The notes under the pieces: model-generated
Told to the model about the DNA's origin: nothing
Seen by the model: the letters and a program-made list of their open reading frames with translations, nothing else
Databases searched by the model: none
From: Pseudomonas sp. Ant30-3
Lineage (GTDB): Bacteria > Pseudomonadota > Gammaproteobacteria > Pseudomonadales > Pseudomonadaceae
Direction: 5' to 3'
Length of the DNA: 64,000 nucleotides
NCBI RefSeq assembly: GCF_000690905.1
Contig: NZ_JMCL01000094.1
Span: forward strand, 1 to 64,000
Part shown: piece after piece, positions 1-8,733 of the stretch
Numbering within the stretch: position 1 is the first letter of the stretch
Layout of the letters: the number at the start of each line of letters is the position of its first letter
Made by a program: the position numbers and the translations under genes

Positions 1-1200
1 CCCGACAACCCCGATGACCTCACGCAATGGCTCACCGCCTACATTGCCGCCGGCGGCTGGCCGCAATCCGATGAGCAACACGTGCCGGTCAGTGAACTGT
101 TTCCGCCACGAGGGATTTTCGGCCTGTACGTGCAGCAGCGTCTGGCTGACGCGCGGGCGCAGGGCGCTGTCGAGGGTTCGACGATTGAACACGTGCAGGC
201 AGAGGCGGTTGATCTGCACACCGATGATCAGCGTGTTTTGCTGACGCTCACTGATGGCCAACAATTGCAGGGCGCTTGCGCGGTGCTGGCGACGGGGATG
301 TTTGCCGCTGCGCGCACGCCGCAGACGGAATCCAGCGGGGTCAACGCCGCAGCGCTCGATCCGTGGGACGTCGCCGCCATGCGTCAGCTCGATCCGCTAT
401 CGACCGTGCTGATCATCGGGTCCGGCCTGACCATGGTCGATGCCGTGGTGTCGCTGGAACAGGCCGGGCACCGTGGACCGATCGAGGTGTTTTCCCGGCA
501 TGGCTTGCTGCCGCACGTGCGTCGACAGCCTCCGGCCTGGGTGGATTTCCTCGCTGCCGACCAGCGCATTTGCACGCCGCGCCAATTGGTCCGCGAGTTG
601 CGTCGGCATTGCCGGGATGCGATGGCGCAAGGCATTGACTGGCAGGCACCGCTCGACACCGTGCGGGCGCACATCGGCCGCTTGTGGAGTCAGGCGACCG
701 ACGTGCAGCGCCGGCAGTTTGTGCGGCATGTGCGGCCGTGGTGGGAAAGTCATCATCACCGCTCGCCGCCGATGAGTGCGCAGCTGGTGGAGCGGTTGCA
801 TGGGGAAGGACGGCTGCGAATTCAGGCCGCGTCGTTCAAAGGGCTGGAGCCGTCCTCGGAGGATGGGGTGAGCATTCGCATTCGGCGTCGTGGCGAGGCG
901 GATACGGTTGTGGTCAGTGGCGCGGCGTTGATCAATTCCAGCGGCATCGAATACGACTGGCGGCGAGTTGCGCGACCGTTGCCGCAGCAGCTGCTGGCGC
1001 GAGGACTGGTTCAGTCGGGGCCGTTGGCGTTGGGTATCGCTGCGGCGGTCGATGGCGCGGTGTTGAACGCTGACGGTAAGGTCGCCAATCGCCTGTTCGC
1101 CATGGGCCCGCCCTTGCGCGGCATGTGGTGGGAAAGCACAGCCGTCACCGACGTCGCCAGCCAGGCCAAAGCCCTCGCCATCCGGCTGGTCAACATGTAG
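1..1200 (+). CDS. FAD/NAD(P)-binding protein (5' truncated by window)
   Basis: The reading frame is open from base 1 and ends with TAG at 1198-1200, so about 399 C-terminal codons are visible and the true start lies upstream. A second Rossmann-type segment, VLIIGSGLTMVDAVVSL, lies near visible codon 137 and is followed by a strand-turn with SRHG. The end of the protein (GPPLRGMWWESTAV) matches the C-terminal pattern of the 'FAD/NAD(P)-binding protein' (HcnB-/SidA-like, NAD_binding_9) family. These are cytoplasmic flavoproteins of mostly unknown substrate. An internal GTG at 82 is not needed as a start because coding potential continues upstream of it. Specific function is not assigned. Confidence 0.8.
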   Translation, partial: PDNPDDLTQWLTAYIAAGGWPQSDEQHVPVSELFPPRGIFGLYVQQRLADARAQGAVEGSTIEHVQAEAVDLHTDDQRVLLTLTDGQQLQGACAVLATGMFAAARTPQTESSGVNAAALDPWDVAAMRQLDPLSTVLIIGSGLTMVDAVVSLEQAGHRGPIEVFSRHGLLPHVRRQPPAWVDFLAADQRICTPRQLVRELRRHCRDAMAQGIDWQAPLDTVRAHIGRLWSQATDVQRRQFVRHVRPWWESHHHRSPPMSAQLVERLHGEGRLRIQAASFKGLEPSSEDGVSIRIRRRGEADTVVVSGAALINSSGIEYDWRRVARPLPQQLLARGLVQSGPLALGIAAAVDGAVLNADGKVANRLFAMGPPLRGMWWESTAVTDVASQAKALAIRLVNM

Positions 1201-1267
1201 CGCTGTCTGCTACGGAGGTTTGTGGCTTTCCGCTTGCAACGGGCCGCGCGCGTGATGCCGGTTGGAT

Positions 1268-2008
<741 letters not shown>

Positions 2009-2099
2009 CGCTCTGTCCCCTTGTTTTCATCCGTTGCTTCGCTGACTTCAAGGCAAACGCTGTCAGCAGATCTTGCTCCAACGCTTGCTGCGAATTGCC

Positions 2100-2210
2100 C
2101 GTAATGTACCCGATCCCTGGAGCAAAGCTTGCTCGCGAATACGGATTTGGATGTTGCCCCGTACTAGTGAATGCACTCGATCAATTGTAGAAGCTGGCTT
2201 GCCAGCGAAA
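2100..2210. repeat. REP-like palindromic repeats upstream of zapE
   Basis: Two degenerate Pseudomonas REP elements lie here: GGAGCAAAGCTTGCTCGCGAA near 2117-2137, and GTAGAAGCTGGCTTGCCAGCGAA near 2187-2209. They share the stem sequences AGCAAGCTTGCT and GCTGGCTTGCCAGC with the large arrays at 27.0-28.1 kb and 56.4-57.0 kb. They sit in the gap between the response regulator and the ATPase gene. Confidence 0.6.
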
Positions 2211-2299
2211 GCTATGTCCTTGAGGACCGGGTTTTGCAGTTAATGACTACTTCACAAAGCTTTTTCCAGTTCAACCGGAGCGAACGTATACTGCCGCGC

Positions 2300-3418
2300 A
2301 TGAATCCCGACTCCCCCCTAAGCGCCTGGCAACACGCGATCGAACACAAAGGCTTTGTTCAGGACGAAGCCCAGGAACAGGCTGTCTGGGCGTTGCAGAA
2401 ATGCCACGAGGCGCTGCATGAAGGCCGGGCTCCGATCACCGGTGTTTATCTGTGGGGGCCGGTCGGGCGGGGTAAAACCTGGTTGATGGACCAGTTCTAC
2501 CAAACCTTGCGTGTTCCGGCCCGGCGCCAGCATTTCCATCATTTCATGGGTTGGGTGCATCAGCGCTCGTTTCAACTGACCGGTACGGCCGACCCGCTGA
2601 AAGCGTTGGCTCGCGAGTTGAGTGCGGAGGTGCGCGTGCTGTGTTTTGACGAACTGTTCGTCAATGACATCGGTGACGCAATCATTCTCGGGCGTCTCTT
2701 TGAAGTGATGTTCGAGGAGGGCGTGGTGGTGGTCTGCACTTCCAATCAGCCGCCGGAGCAGCTGTACGCGGATGGCTTCAACCGGGACCGTTTCGTGCCG
2801 GCCATCAAGGCGATCCAACAGCATATGCAGGTAATTGCGGTGGATGGCGGCGCCGATCATCGCTTGCAGCCAGGCACCGGTCTGCAACGGTACTGGGTCG
2901 CCGTTTGCGGTGAGCCGAGCGCGCTGAGTGAGGTCTTCAACACGCTGACCGTGGGCGAGCAGGTCAGCCGTTCGCCGATCTCGGTCGGGCACCGTTCACT
3001 GGCGGTGGTGCAGGTCAGTCCGACAGTGCTGTGGTGCCGATACGCCGATCTCTGTGAACAACCGTTTGCGGCCATGGATTTCATGACCCTGTGCGACCGG
3101 TTCAAGGCTATTCTTTTAAGTGATGTGCCAAACCTCAGCGCACAACAGCGCGAGGGGCGGATCGCTCGCGGCACCGAAGACGGCGTCGAGCGCGTGGTCG
3201 CCGGTGATCGTCATCTGCCCCAGCTGTCGGTGCACGACGACGGCGTGCGGCGGTTCATTGCGCTGGTCGACGAATGCTACGACCGTAAAGTGCCGCTGTA
3301 CCTCGAAGCGCAGGTACCGATGGAATCGCTCTACACCGAAGGGTATCTGGCATTCCCGTTCCGCCGCACCCTCAGCCGTCTGCAGGAAATGCAGCTGCAG
3401 CGTTTCGCCGAGGTTTGA
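2300..3418 (+). CDS. zapE: AFG1/ZapE-family P-loop ATPase
   Basis: The 372-aa protein belongs to the AFG1-like ATPase family. Visible motifs are Walker A GPVGRGKT (about residues 53-60), Walker B with the family signature LCFDELFVNDIGD (about 113-125) and a sensor-1-like CTSNQPPEQLY. ZapE is an ATPase linked to Z-ring stability in E. coli, while the eukaryotic homologue acts in mitochondrial protein quality control. ATG at 2300 is preferred over upstream in-frame starts because it gives the usual family length and N-terminus (MNPDSPLSAWQ). The gene is followed within 17 bp by a DinB-family gene and probably shares its transcript. Pseudomonas genomes often carry more than one member, so this may be a paralogue rather than the division ZapE. 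Confidence 0.85.
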   Translation: MNPDSPLSAWQHAIEHKGFVQDEAQEQAVWALQKCHEALHEGRAPITGVYLWGPVGRGKTWLMDQFYQTLRVPARRQHFHHFMGWVHQRSFQLTGTADPLKALARELSAEVRVLCFDELFVNDIGDAIILGRLFEVMFEEGVVVVCTSNQPPEQLYADGFNRDRFVPAIKAIQQHMQVIAVDGGADHRLQPGTGLQRYWVAVCGEPSALSEVFNTLTVGEQVSRSPISVGHRSLAVVQVSPTVLWCRYADLCEQPFAAMDFMTLCDRFKAILLSDVPNLSAQQREGRIARGTEDGVERVVAGDRHLPQLSVHDDGVRRFIALVDECYDRKVPLYLEAQVPMESLYTEGYLAFPFRRTLSRLQEMQLQRFAEV

Positions 3419-3435
3419 CCCGAAGGAGTGCCCCA

Positions 3436-4035
3436 GTGCATCAGCCTTTGTCCCACCATCTGCTGACCATGGCCTATCAGAATGCATGGGCCAATCATCG
3501 ACTTGCCAAGGCCTGGCGTCAGCTCAGTGACGCCGAGCTGCGCGCGCCGCGAAGCGGTTTTTTCCCCAGCCTGCGTGCCACCCTCAACCACATCCTGACC
3601 TGCGACTGGTTTTACGTGGATGCGTTGGAGCGCGAGCTGCGCGGCGATGCTCCGCACCCTGACTGCCTGGTGTTTTTCCAGGACGACGAGCCGTGCTCCA
3701 GCGCTGCAGACCTGCAGCGCGAGCAATCCCACGTCGATCGCCGATTGCTCGCCTATTGCGAACAGTTGCGTGACGCCGACCTCGGCAAGCTCGTGACCAT
3801 TGCCCGAGAAACGCCGCAGCACGACAGTCGCTTGCGCCTGCTGTCGCACCTGTTCGAACACCAGATCCATCATCGCGGACAGGTACACTGCATGCTCAGT
3901 AGCACCCCGGTTGCACCGCCGCAACTCGACGAGTTTTTCAGCGGCGGAGAAGCACACCTGCGCGCCGCGGATTTCGCCGAGCTGGGCTGGACCGAGGCGT
4001 TGATCTGGGGCACGGGCGTGCAACCGTTGCAGTGA
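3436..4035 (+). CDS. DinB family protein
   Basis: This is a 199-aa four-helix-bundle protein of the DinB/YfiT metal-dependent superfamily. The expected metal-ligand histidines are seen in NHILTCDWFY (about residue 52) and in LFEHQIHHRGQ (about 145-150). GTG at 3436 is chosen because AAGGAG lies at 3423-3428 with good spacing. The open frame extends a little upstream to a TTG that overlaps the zapE stop. Members include thiol transferases and DNA-damage-induced proteins of unknown reaction. The substrate here is unknown. It lies immediately downstream of zapE. Confidence 0.88.
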   Translation: MHQPLSHHLLTMAYQNAWANHRLAKAWRQLSDAELRAPRSGFFPSLRATLNHILTCDWFYVDALERELRGDAPHPDCLVFFQDDEPCSSAADLQREQSHVDRRLLAYCEQLRDADLGKLVTIARETPQHDSRLRLLSHLFEHQIHHRGQVHCMLSSTPVAPPQLDEFFSGGEAHLRAADFAELGWTEALIWGTGVQPLQ

Positions 4036-4110
4036 GTGCGTGACTCGCGCTAGGGTCGCCGGACCCTGCAGCGCGGATGGCGCGCTGAGGCAACCGCGCA
4101 GTGATCGAGG

Positions 4111-4608
4111 ATGGAAATGGAATCCGCAGAAATACGTGTACTTCAGGCCAGCTACACCAACCCGCTGCATGCCGAGGCGATTGGCCTGGTGCTGAATGCC
4201 TACGCTGAAGACCCGATGGGCGGTGGTCACTCGTTGCCCGCTGAAGTCCTGGCTCAACTGCCGCAAGAACTGGCCAAACGTGCCCACGCCTTCAGCGTGC
4301 TCGCATTCGTCAACGGCGAGCCGGCGGGGCTAGTGAACTGCTTTGAAGGTTTTTCGACGTTTGTCTGTCGGCCACTGGTCAATGTTCACGATGTGTCAGT
4401 GGTGCCGAAGTTTCGCGGTTTGGGCCTGAGCCAGAAGATGCTGCAAAAGGTCGAGGACATTGCCCGCCAGCGCGGCTGCTGCAAGATCACTCTGGAAGTG
4501 CTGGAAGGAAATGCAGTGGCCCAATCGTCTTACGCCAAATTCGGATTCGCTGCCGGCATGTTCGACCCGGCGCACGGGCGGATGCTGTTCTGGACCAAGC
4601 CGCTGTAA
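4111..4608 (+). CDS. GNAT family N-acetyltransferase
   Basis: The 165-aa protein has the GNAT fold. The strand before motif A (VHDVSVVPKF) is followed by the acetyl-CoA pyrophosphate loop FRGLGLSQKML (about residues 99-109). A motif-B region with YAKFGFAAGM follows near the C-terminus. The family transfers acetyl groups from acetyl-CoA to amines, and the acceptor here is not predictable. Either ATG at 4111 or ATG at 4117 could serve as start. A strong terminator follows at 4624. Confidence 0.88.
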   Translation: MEMESAEIRVLQASYTNPLHAEAIGLVLNAYAEDPMGGGHSLPAEVLAQLPQELAKRAHAFSVLAFVNGEPAGLVNCFEGFSTFVCRPLVNVHDVSVVPKFRGLGLSQKMLQKVEDIARQRGCCKITLEVLEGNAVAQSSYAKFGFAAGMFDPAHGRMLFWTKPL

Positions 4609-4623
4609 ATTCAGGCGCTGAAC

Positions 4624-4667
4624 AAAAGCCCTCGTTGCCTTACAGGTAACGGGGGCTTTTTCTTTTT
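4624..4667 (+). terminator. Rho-independent terminator after the GNAT gene
   Basis: An inverted repeat AAGCCCTCGTTGCC / GGTAACGGGGGCTT with a TTACA-type loop is followed by a T-rich run (TTTTTCTTTTT). It closes the + strand transcript of the acetyltransferase gene. Confidence 0.85.
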
Positions 4668-4713
4668 GGGTGTCTGGGCGCTTTCAGTTGCGCTCCGGCG
4701 CTTGTTTTTGAGG

Positions 4714-5007
4714 TCAGGGCTTTATTGCAACAGGCCGCTCCAATACCTTCACCGCATCATCAACCACCGCCTTGCTCATCGCCGTCAGGTAATGCGCGGC
4801 CCAGATGTGTCGGTCGGTATCGCGATTGAAGGCAGCGTCCCGGGTCAGCTCCCTGGCAAGGAACAGGAAGTCGGAGGCCATGGCGAGCGCATCGCAGAGG
4901 GGAACGTCTCGGGTGACATGGAAGAGGGGTTGGTTTGAGCAGTAAATAAGGGGGGTGAGGCCGATGGTTTTTAGATCTGAGGGATCGGGCAATTCTGCTT
5001 TGTTCAT
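4714..5007 (-). CDS. DUF3077 family protein
   Basis: This is a 97-aa cytoplasmic protein. Its segment LFHVTRDVPLCDALAMAS, followed by an Ala-rich helix and AAHYLTAMSKAVVDD, matches the DUF3077 pattern common in Pseudomonas. ATG at 5007 is chosen because a perfect AAGGAG stands seven bases upstream; the longer open frame adds eleven unsupported codons. DUF3077 proteins are small and of unknown function, often occurring in several copies per genome. It is convergent with the GNAT gene and separated from it by the terminator at 4624. Confidence 0.8.
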   Translation of the reverse strand: MNKAELPDPSDLKTIGLTPLIYCSNQPLFHVTRDVPLCDALAMASDFLFLARELTRDAAFNRDTDRHIWAAHYLTAMSKAVVDDAVKVLERPVAIKP

Positions 5008-5624
5008 GTCTAACTCCTTAATCCGAGGGAGCTGCCACATTCGTTTCCAAGCGAAAGGGTGGCAGCTGTGCGCAGGTTGGAAAACCGGGAATTAAGGAAC
5101 CGGCACGCCCGAAGGCGTCCCACGCACAGCCGCCATAGCAGAGTCGCATCCGTAGAACCGGGTGCATTACTAAGGAGGCGCGCAGTTGCATTTAATTCGA
5201 CGGGTTTCCAAGCCCGATCGCTGAATGGTCAGCGACGTCCGGAGAATATCCCGTCGAAGAAAAACGCAACAAGGCATCAAAGTGCCCAGCAAACACGATT
5301 CGGATTTTGCCTACAAGGTCTGCGGACGTCATCTGATATTTCAACACTTGAAGTAAACAAGCTGCGGGGCGGTGGCGGTTGTATAAGTCTGTGCAATTTA
5401 ATGAGACCTCGACGCTTAATTGAAGGCCTGTCATTCGCGGTCATAAATTCCCCACCAAAACAAAATTAGATACATCTTTGGGAACCGTCCTACATCAATA
5501 CTTGTTTCGCTTTGTTAGCGTGCTCGACAGTTTATATGCCCAGGCTATGGATGGCCGACCCCTTGTACGAACCCTAAGTAGTTATCAGGACTCACCCTGC
5601 CAAGGGCAAAAAAAGGAGCAACAA
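5008..5624. other. Intergenic region upstream of the T6SS island, no gene supported
   Basis: About 600 bases contain only short overlapping frames with no recognisable protein, weak or absent Shine-Dalgarno sites and less codon bias than the neighbours. Part of it (about 5340-5560) is visibly more AT-rich than the flanking genes. This is common at the edges of horizontally acquired vgrG islands. It presumably carries the promoter for the T6SS genes, but no clear -35/-10 or -24/-12 element could be picked out. Confidence 0.4.
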
Positions 5625-5819
5625 ATGTTCAACGCTTCCTCGCTACCGCGCCTCACTTTGACAGTCGATGTTTCCACGCATGACGTTCAAAGCCTCGTTT
5701 TCTCCCCCAGTACACCCCTCAGCAGACCTGACATTCCGACGGTCGGGGCGGCACGTCAATGTAGTATCTGCACTTGGATCAAGGCTTCTCTGCCACTCGT
5801 GTCCAGTATTACTGCTTAA
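5625..5819 (+). pseudogene. Short ORF resembling a vgrG 5' end (likely relic)
   Basis: A 64-codon frame starts with ATG at 5625 behind a strong AAGGAG (5613-5618). Its N-terminus (MFNASSLPRLTLTVD, then HDVQSLVFS) aligns without gaps to the start of the VgrG encoded next door: M1, F2, L12, D20, Q22, L24, F26 and S33 are identical over 36 residues. After about residue 36 the similarity stops and the frame ends 11 bases before the real vgrG start. The simplest reading is the remnant of an earlier vgrG whose body was replaced. It could also be an expressed leader peptide. The similarity is short and was judged by eye. Confidence 0.4.
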
Positions 5820-5830
5820 GGGGCTAGCCT

Positions 5831-7883
5831 ATGTTCGCGCCAGCCAATACTGCGCACTTTGCGTTATTAATGCCCGCTGTTCGCAACGACTTTCAGGTAC
5901 TGGGGTTCAATGGCACTGAAGCCATCAGCCACTTGTATGCGATTCAAATCGAATTGGTCAGCGAGTTCCCTGATTTCGATCTGGAGAGCCTGCTCAGTCA
6001 GCCGGCATTCCTTCAGTTCGGCCTGAATGGCGAAGGTATTCATGGCCGACTGGAAGATGTTTTCGTGGGTGAAACAGGCAAACGCCTGACCCGTTATCAT
6101 CTGACCTTGGTGCCGGCCCTGCATTACTTGCAGTTCAGCCACAACCAGCGGATTTTCCAGCATCTGACAGTGCCGCAAATCGTCGCCCAAGTGCTCCAGG
6201 GGCATGGTATCCAGGCTGATGCCTATACCTTTCATGTGAGCACCAGTCCAGAGCGCGAGTACTGTACCCAGTATGGGGAAAGCGATTTCGAATTCATCCA
6301 AAGGTTGTGCAGTGAAGATGGGATTTCGTGGCACCACCAACACAGCGTAGAGGGTCACCATCTCGTATTTACCGATGATCAGACCTTTTTTCCCAAGCTG
6401 GGGGGTACACCGTATCAGCAAGGCTGCGGCCTGGTGGCGGAACACCCGGTCGTCAGTCAGTTCTCCATGCGCTTTAGCACCCGTACCAGCACGGCCACGC
6501 GCCGAGGCTATGATCCAGCGCGCCCAAGCCTGTTGTTGCAAAGCCAATTTACCGCTGAGTTCAGTCCTGCACTGGAAGACTACCGCTACCCGGTGCTGCA
6601 CGAAAATGAAAAGCTCGGCAGACAGCTTGCCCGGCAGTCCCTGGAGCGGCACCGTGCCGACTACCAGCTGGCCGAGGGTAAAAGCGACCAGCCGACCCTG
6701 CGCAGCGGCTACTTCTTCGATCTGACTGAACACCCGCGTCAGCAGTGCAACGATTTGTGGTTGTTGCTCAGTGTCACGCACTCAGGCAAGCAACCTCAGG
6801 TACTGGAAGAAGCAATCACCAGCGACGTTGAATCCGCAGACGGCTTTACCCAGGGTTACCGTAATAGCTTCAGCGCGATTCCCTGGGATGTGTTCTACCG
6901 TCCACCGTTGGTTACGCGCAAGACAATGTTGGTCAGCCAGACGGCCCGTGTCACCGGGCCCAAAGGTGAGGACATCCATTGCGATAAGTACGGACGGGTC
7001 AAGGTCGAGTTCCATTGGGACCGCGCCGAACTTGGCAGCGACAAGAGCAGTTGCTGGCTGCGGGTGTCGTCCAGCTGGGCGGGGGACGGCTTCGGTACGG
7101 TGACAATCCCGCGTGTAGGCATGGAAGTGGTAGTGACCTACCTGGAGGGTAATCCCGACAATCCTTTGATTACCGGGTGTGTGCCTAACAAGGTTACGCC
7201 TGTGCCATACCCCTTGCCCGCGAATAAAACCAAGACTGTCCTGCGCAGCCAAAGCTCGCCCGCCAGTGGCGGCTACAACGAGCTGTCGATTGAAGACCGC
7301 AGCGGCCAAGAGCTGATCTACTTGCGTGCTCAGCGTGACATGGAGCAGAAGATCGAACATGACAGCCGACTGGAGGTGGGCAACGAGCGCCGGGAAACGA
7401 TTCAAGGGCAATAGCATTACGGTGCTGGAAGCCGAGGAACAGCGCACCGTCAACGCTGACCGTAAAGTGGATCTCAAAGCCAATGACTATTTGCAGGTCG
7501 CCGGCAGCAGTCATACCCGTGTAGGGCAAACAGTGGTGATTGAGGGAGGTCAGCAAGTCCACCTCAAGGCCGGTGCCCATCTGATACTGGATGCCGGAGC
7601 CAGCATCACTTTGAAAGGTGGCGGGCAGCACATCGTGCTGGGTACTGGCGGTATTTTCAGCAGCACCGAGATTCAAATCGGTGGCGCGCCTGCTGCGGGA
7701 ATCGCGGCTGCTCCGGTGTTGCCAGGGATGCTTGAAGGGTTGGCAACACCGTCAGCATTGCCGCTTCCCAGCCTGCCGTTTTACCAGGAGCAAGCGGTGG
7801 CAGGTGCTCTCTTGCCTATTCCTGACTGTCATCTCGATGCATCAGGTCAGTGCCCAATCCACCAACCGGGGGAGGCGGCATGA
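5831..7883 (+). pseudogene. vgrG: T6SS spike protein VgrG, interrupted by a one-base frameshift
   Basis: The first frame (5831-7414, 527 aa) encodes the gp27-like base, with phage-tail-type text DFQVLGFNGTEAIS at the start. It also encodes the gp5 OB-fold with WAGDGFGTVTIPRVGMEV and GNPDNPLITG. It stops at TAG 7412-7414 just after ERRETIQGQ. The +1 frame continues without break as GNSITVLEAEEQRTVNADRK, then beta-helix repeats (VGQTVVIEGG, HLKAGAHLILDAGASITLKG) to TGA at 7881-7883. Removing one G from GGG at 7406-7408 restores a 683-aa protein of normal VgrG length. The stop overlaps the DUF4123 start (ATGA). As written, the product lacks the beta-helical needle and tail that carry cargo. A sequencing error in the G run is an alternative. 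Confidence 0.88.
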
Positions 7884-8713
7884 TCGAGACCCTCTCGTCA
7901 CCCTTTGAGACGCCTGGAGCTTCGCGAGTCCTGTGTGTGATTCTGGACGCCAGTTTCGATCCGCAATTACCAGCGCATGCCGATCAAGCCGTTGGCTATG
8001 GCGTCCAACGTTATGTGCCGCTCTTCGACGAGACCCCGTATGCGGGTTTACAAGTGGCCGGGCCTTTCGCGTTGCTGTGTGCTGCACCTGATGCGTTTAT
8101 GGAGCATGCCAGCAGGCTGCTGGAACGGGCAGATGCCGGGTGTGTCGCCTATCTGGAGGATGAGCAGTCCTTCGAGCGAGCCGTTGAACATTGGCGCAGC
8201 CTGCTGACCATCAGCACCGATGACACGCCTGCCCAGATGATGCGTTTTTTCGATCCGCGCTGGCTGGAACCGCTGTTGAACAGCCTAGATGAAACAGAGC
8301 TGTTGCAGTTCATGGGGCCGCTCACTGGCTTGGCCTGGCGCAACGAGCTGGGTTGGCGATATCTGGCTAATCCTCAACCGGATCCGCACGCAGAAATTCA
8401 GCAGCCTGGTTGGTTGCACATTGACGTCGATCGCCAGGCGCTTATGGATCAATACCGTTTGAAAATTCTGGCGGGACGATTTGCCTTGGACTATCAGGCG
8501 GTACTTTCGATGCCTGAGCCGGTGGAGTTCGTTTATCGGCAACTACTTGGCGCTCAGACCGCAGGGTATCTGCAACTGGCCGAGCAGGAACGCTGGCTGC
8601 GTCTGGCGTTACGTCAGGGCGATGGATTCTGGGGACGCACTCCAAATTCCGAATTATTGGCCCGTGATGACCTGGGCCTTGGCGACAAGCTCATCGAGCT
8701 TGAGCTTCTCTGA
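7880..8713 (+). CDS. DUF4123 domain-containing T6SS effector adaptor/chaperone
   Basis: The 277-aa protein has a DUF4123 domain over about residues 15-135: strand VLCVILDAS, ARYVPLF-like QRYVPLFDETPY, and a conserved ALLCAAPDAF segment. DUF4123 proteins (Tap-1/TEC/VasW type) load a particular effector onto the VgrG encoded beside them. ATG at 7880 overlaps the vgrG stop as ATGA, which indicates translational coupling and decides the start. The next gene, the LysM protein, follows after 20 bp with AAGGACG in front of it. The position between spike and effector strongly implies that it adapts that effector to this VgrG. Confidence 0.85.
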   Translation: MIETLSSPFETPGASRVLCVILDASFDPQLPAHADQAVGYGVQRYVPLFDETPYAGLQVAGPFALLCAAPDAFMEHASRLLERADAGCVAYLEDEQSFERAVEHWRSLLTISTDDTPAQMMRFFDPRWLEPLLNSLDETELLQFMGPLTGLAWRNELGWRYLANPQPDPHAEIQQPGWLHIDVDRQALMDQYRLKILAGRFALDYQAVLSMPEPVEFVYRQLLGAQTAGYLQLAEQERWLRLALRQGDGFWGRTPNSELLARDDLGLGDKLIELELL

Positions 8714-8733
8714 GTCACAAGGACGATGATCCG

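Noticed and set aside
2171..2299. N-terminal extension of the ZapE-family protein
   Set aside because: The extra 43 codons run through a REP element and lack a ribosome site; family length fits the ATG at 2300.
5059..5469. 136-codon open frame upstream of the T6SS island
   Set aside because: No ribosome site, no family resemblance and unusual composition; treated as non-coding.
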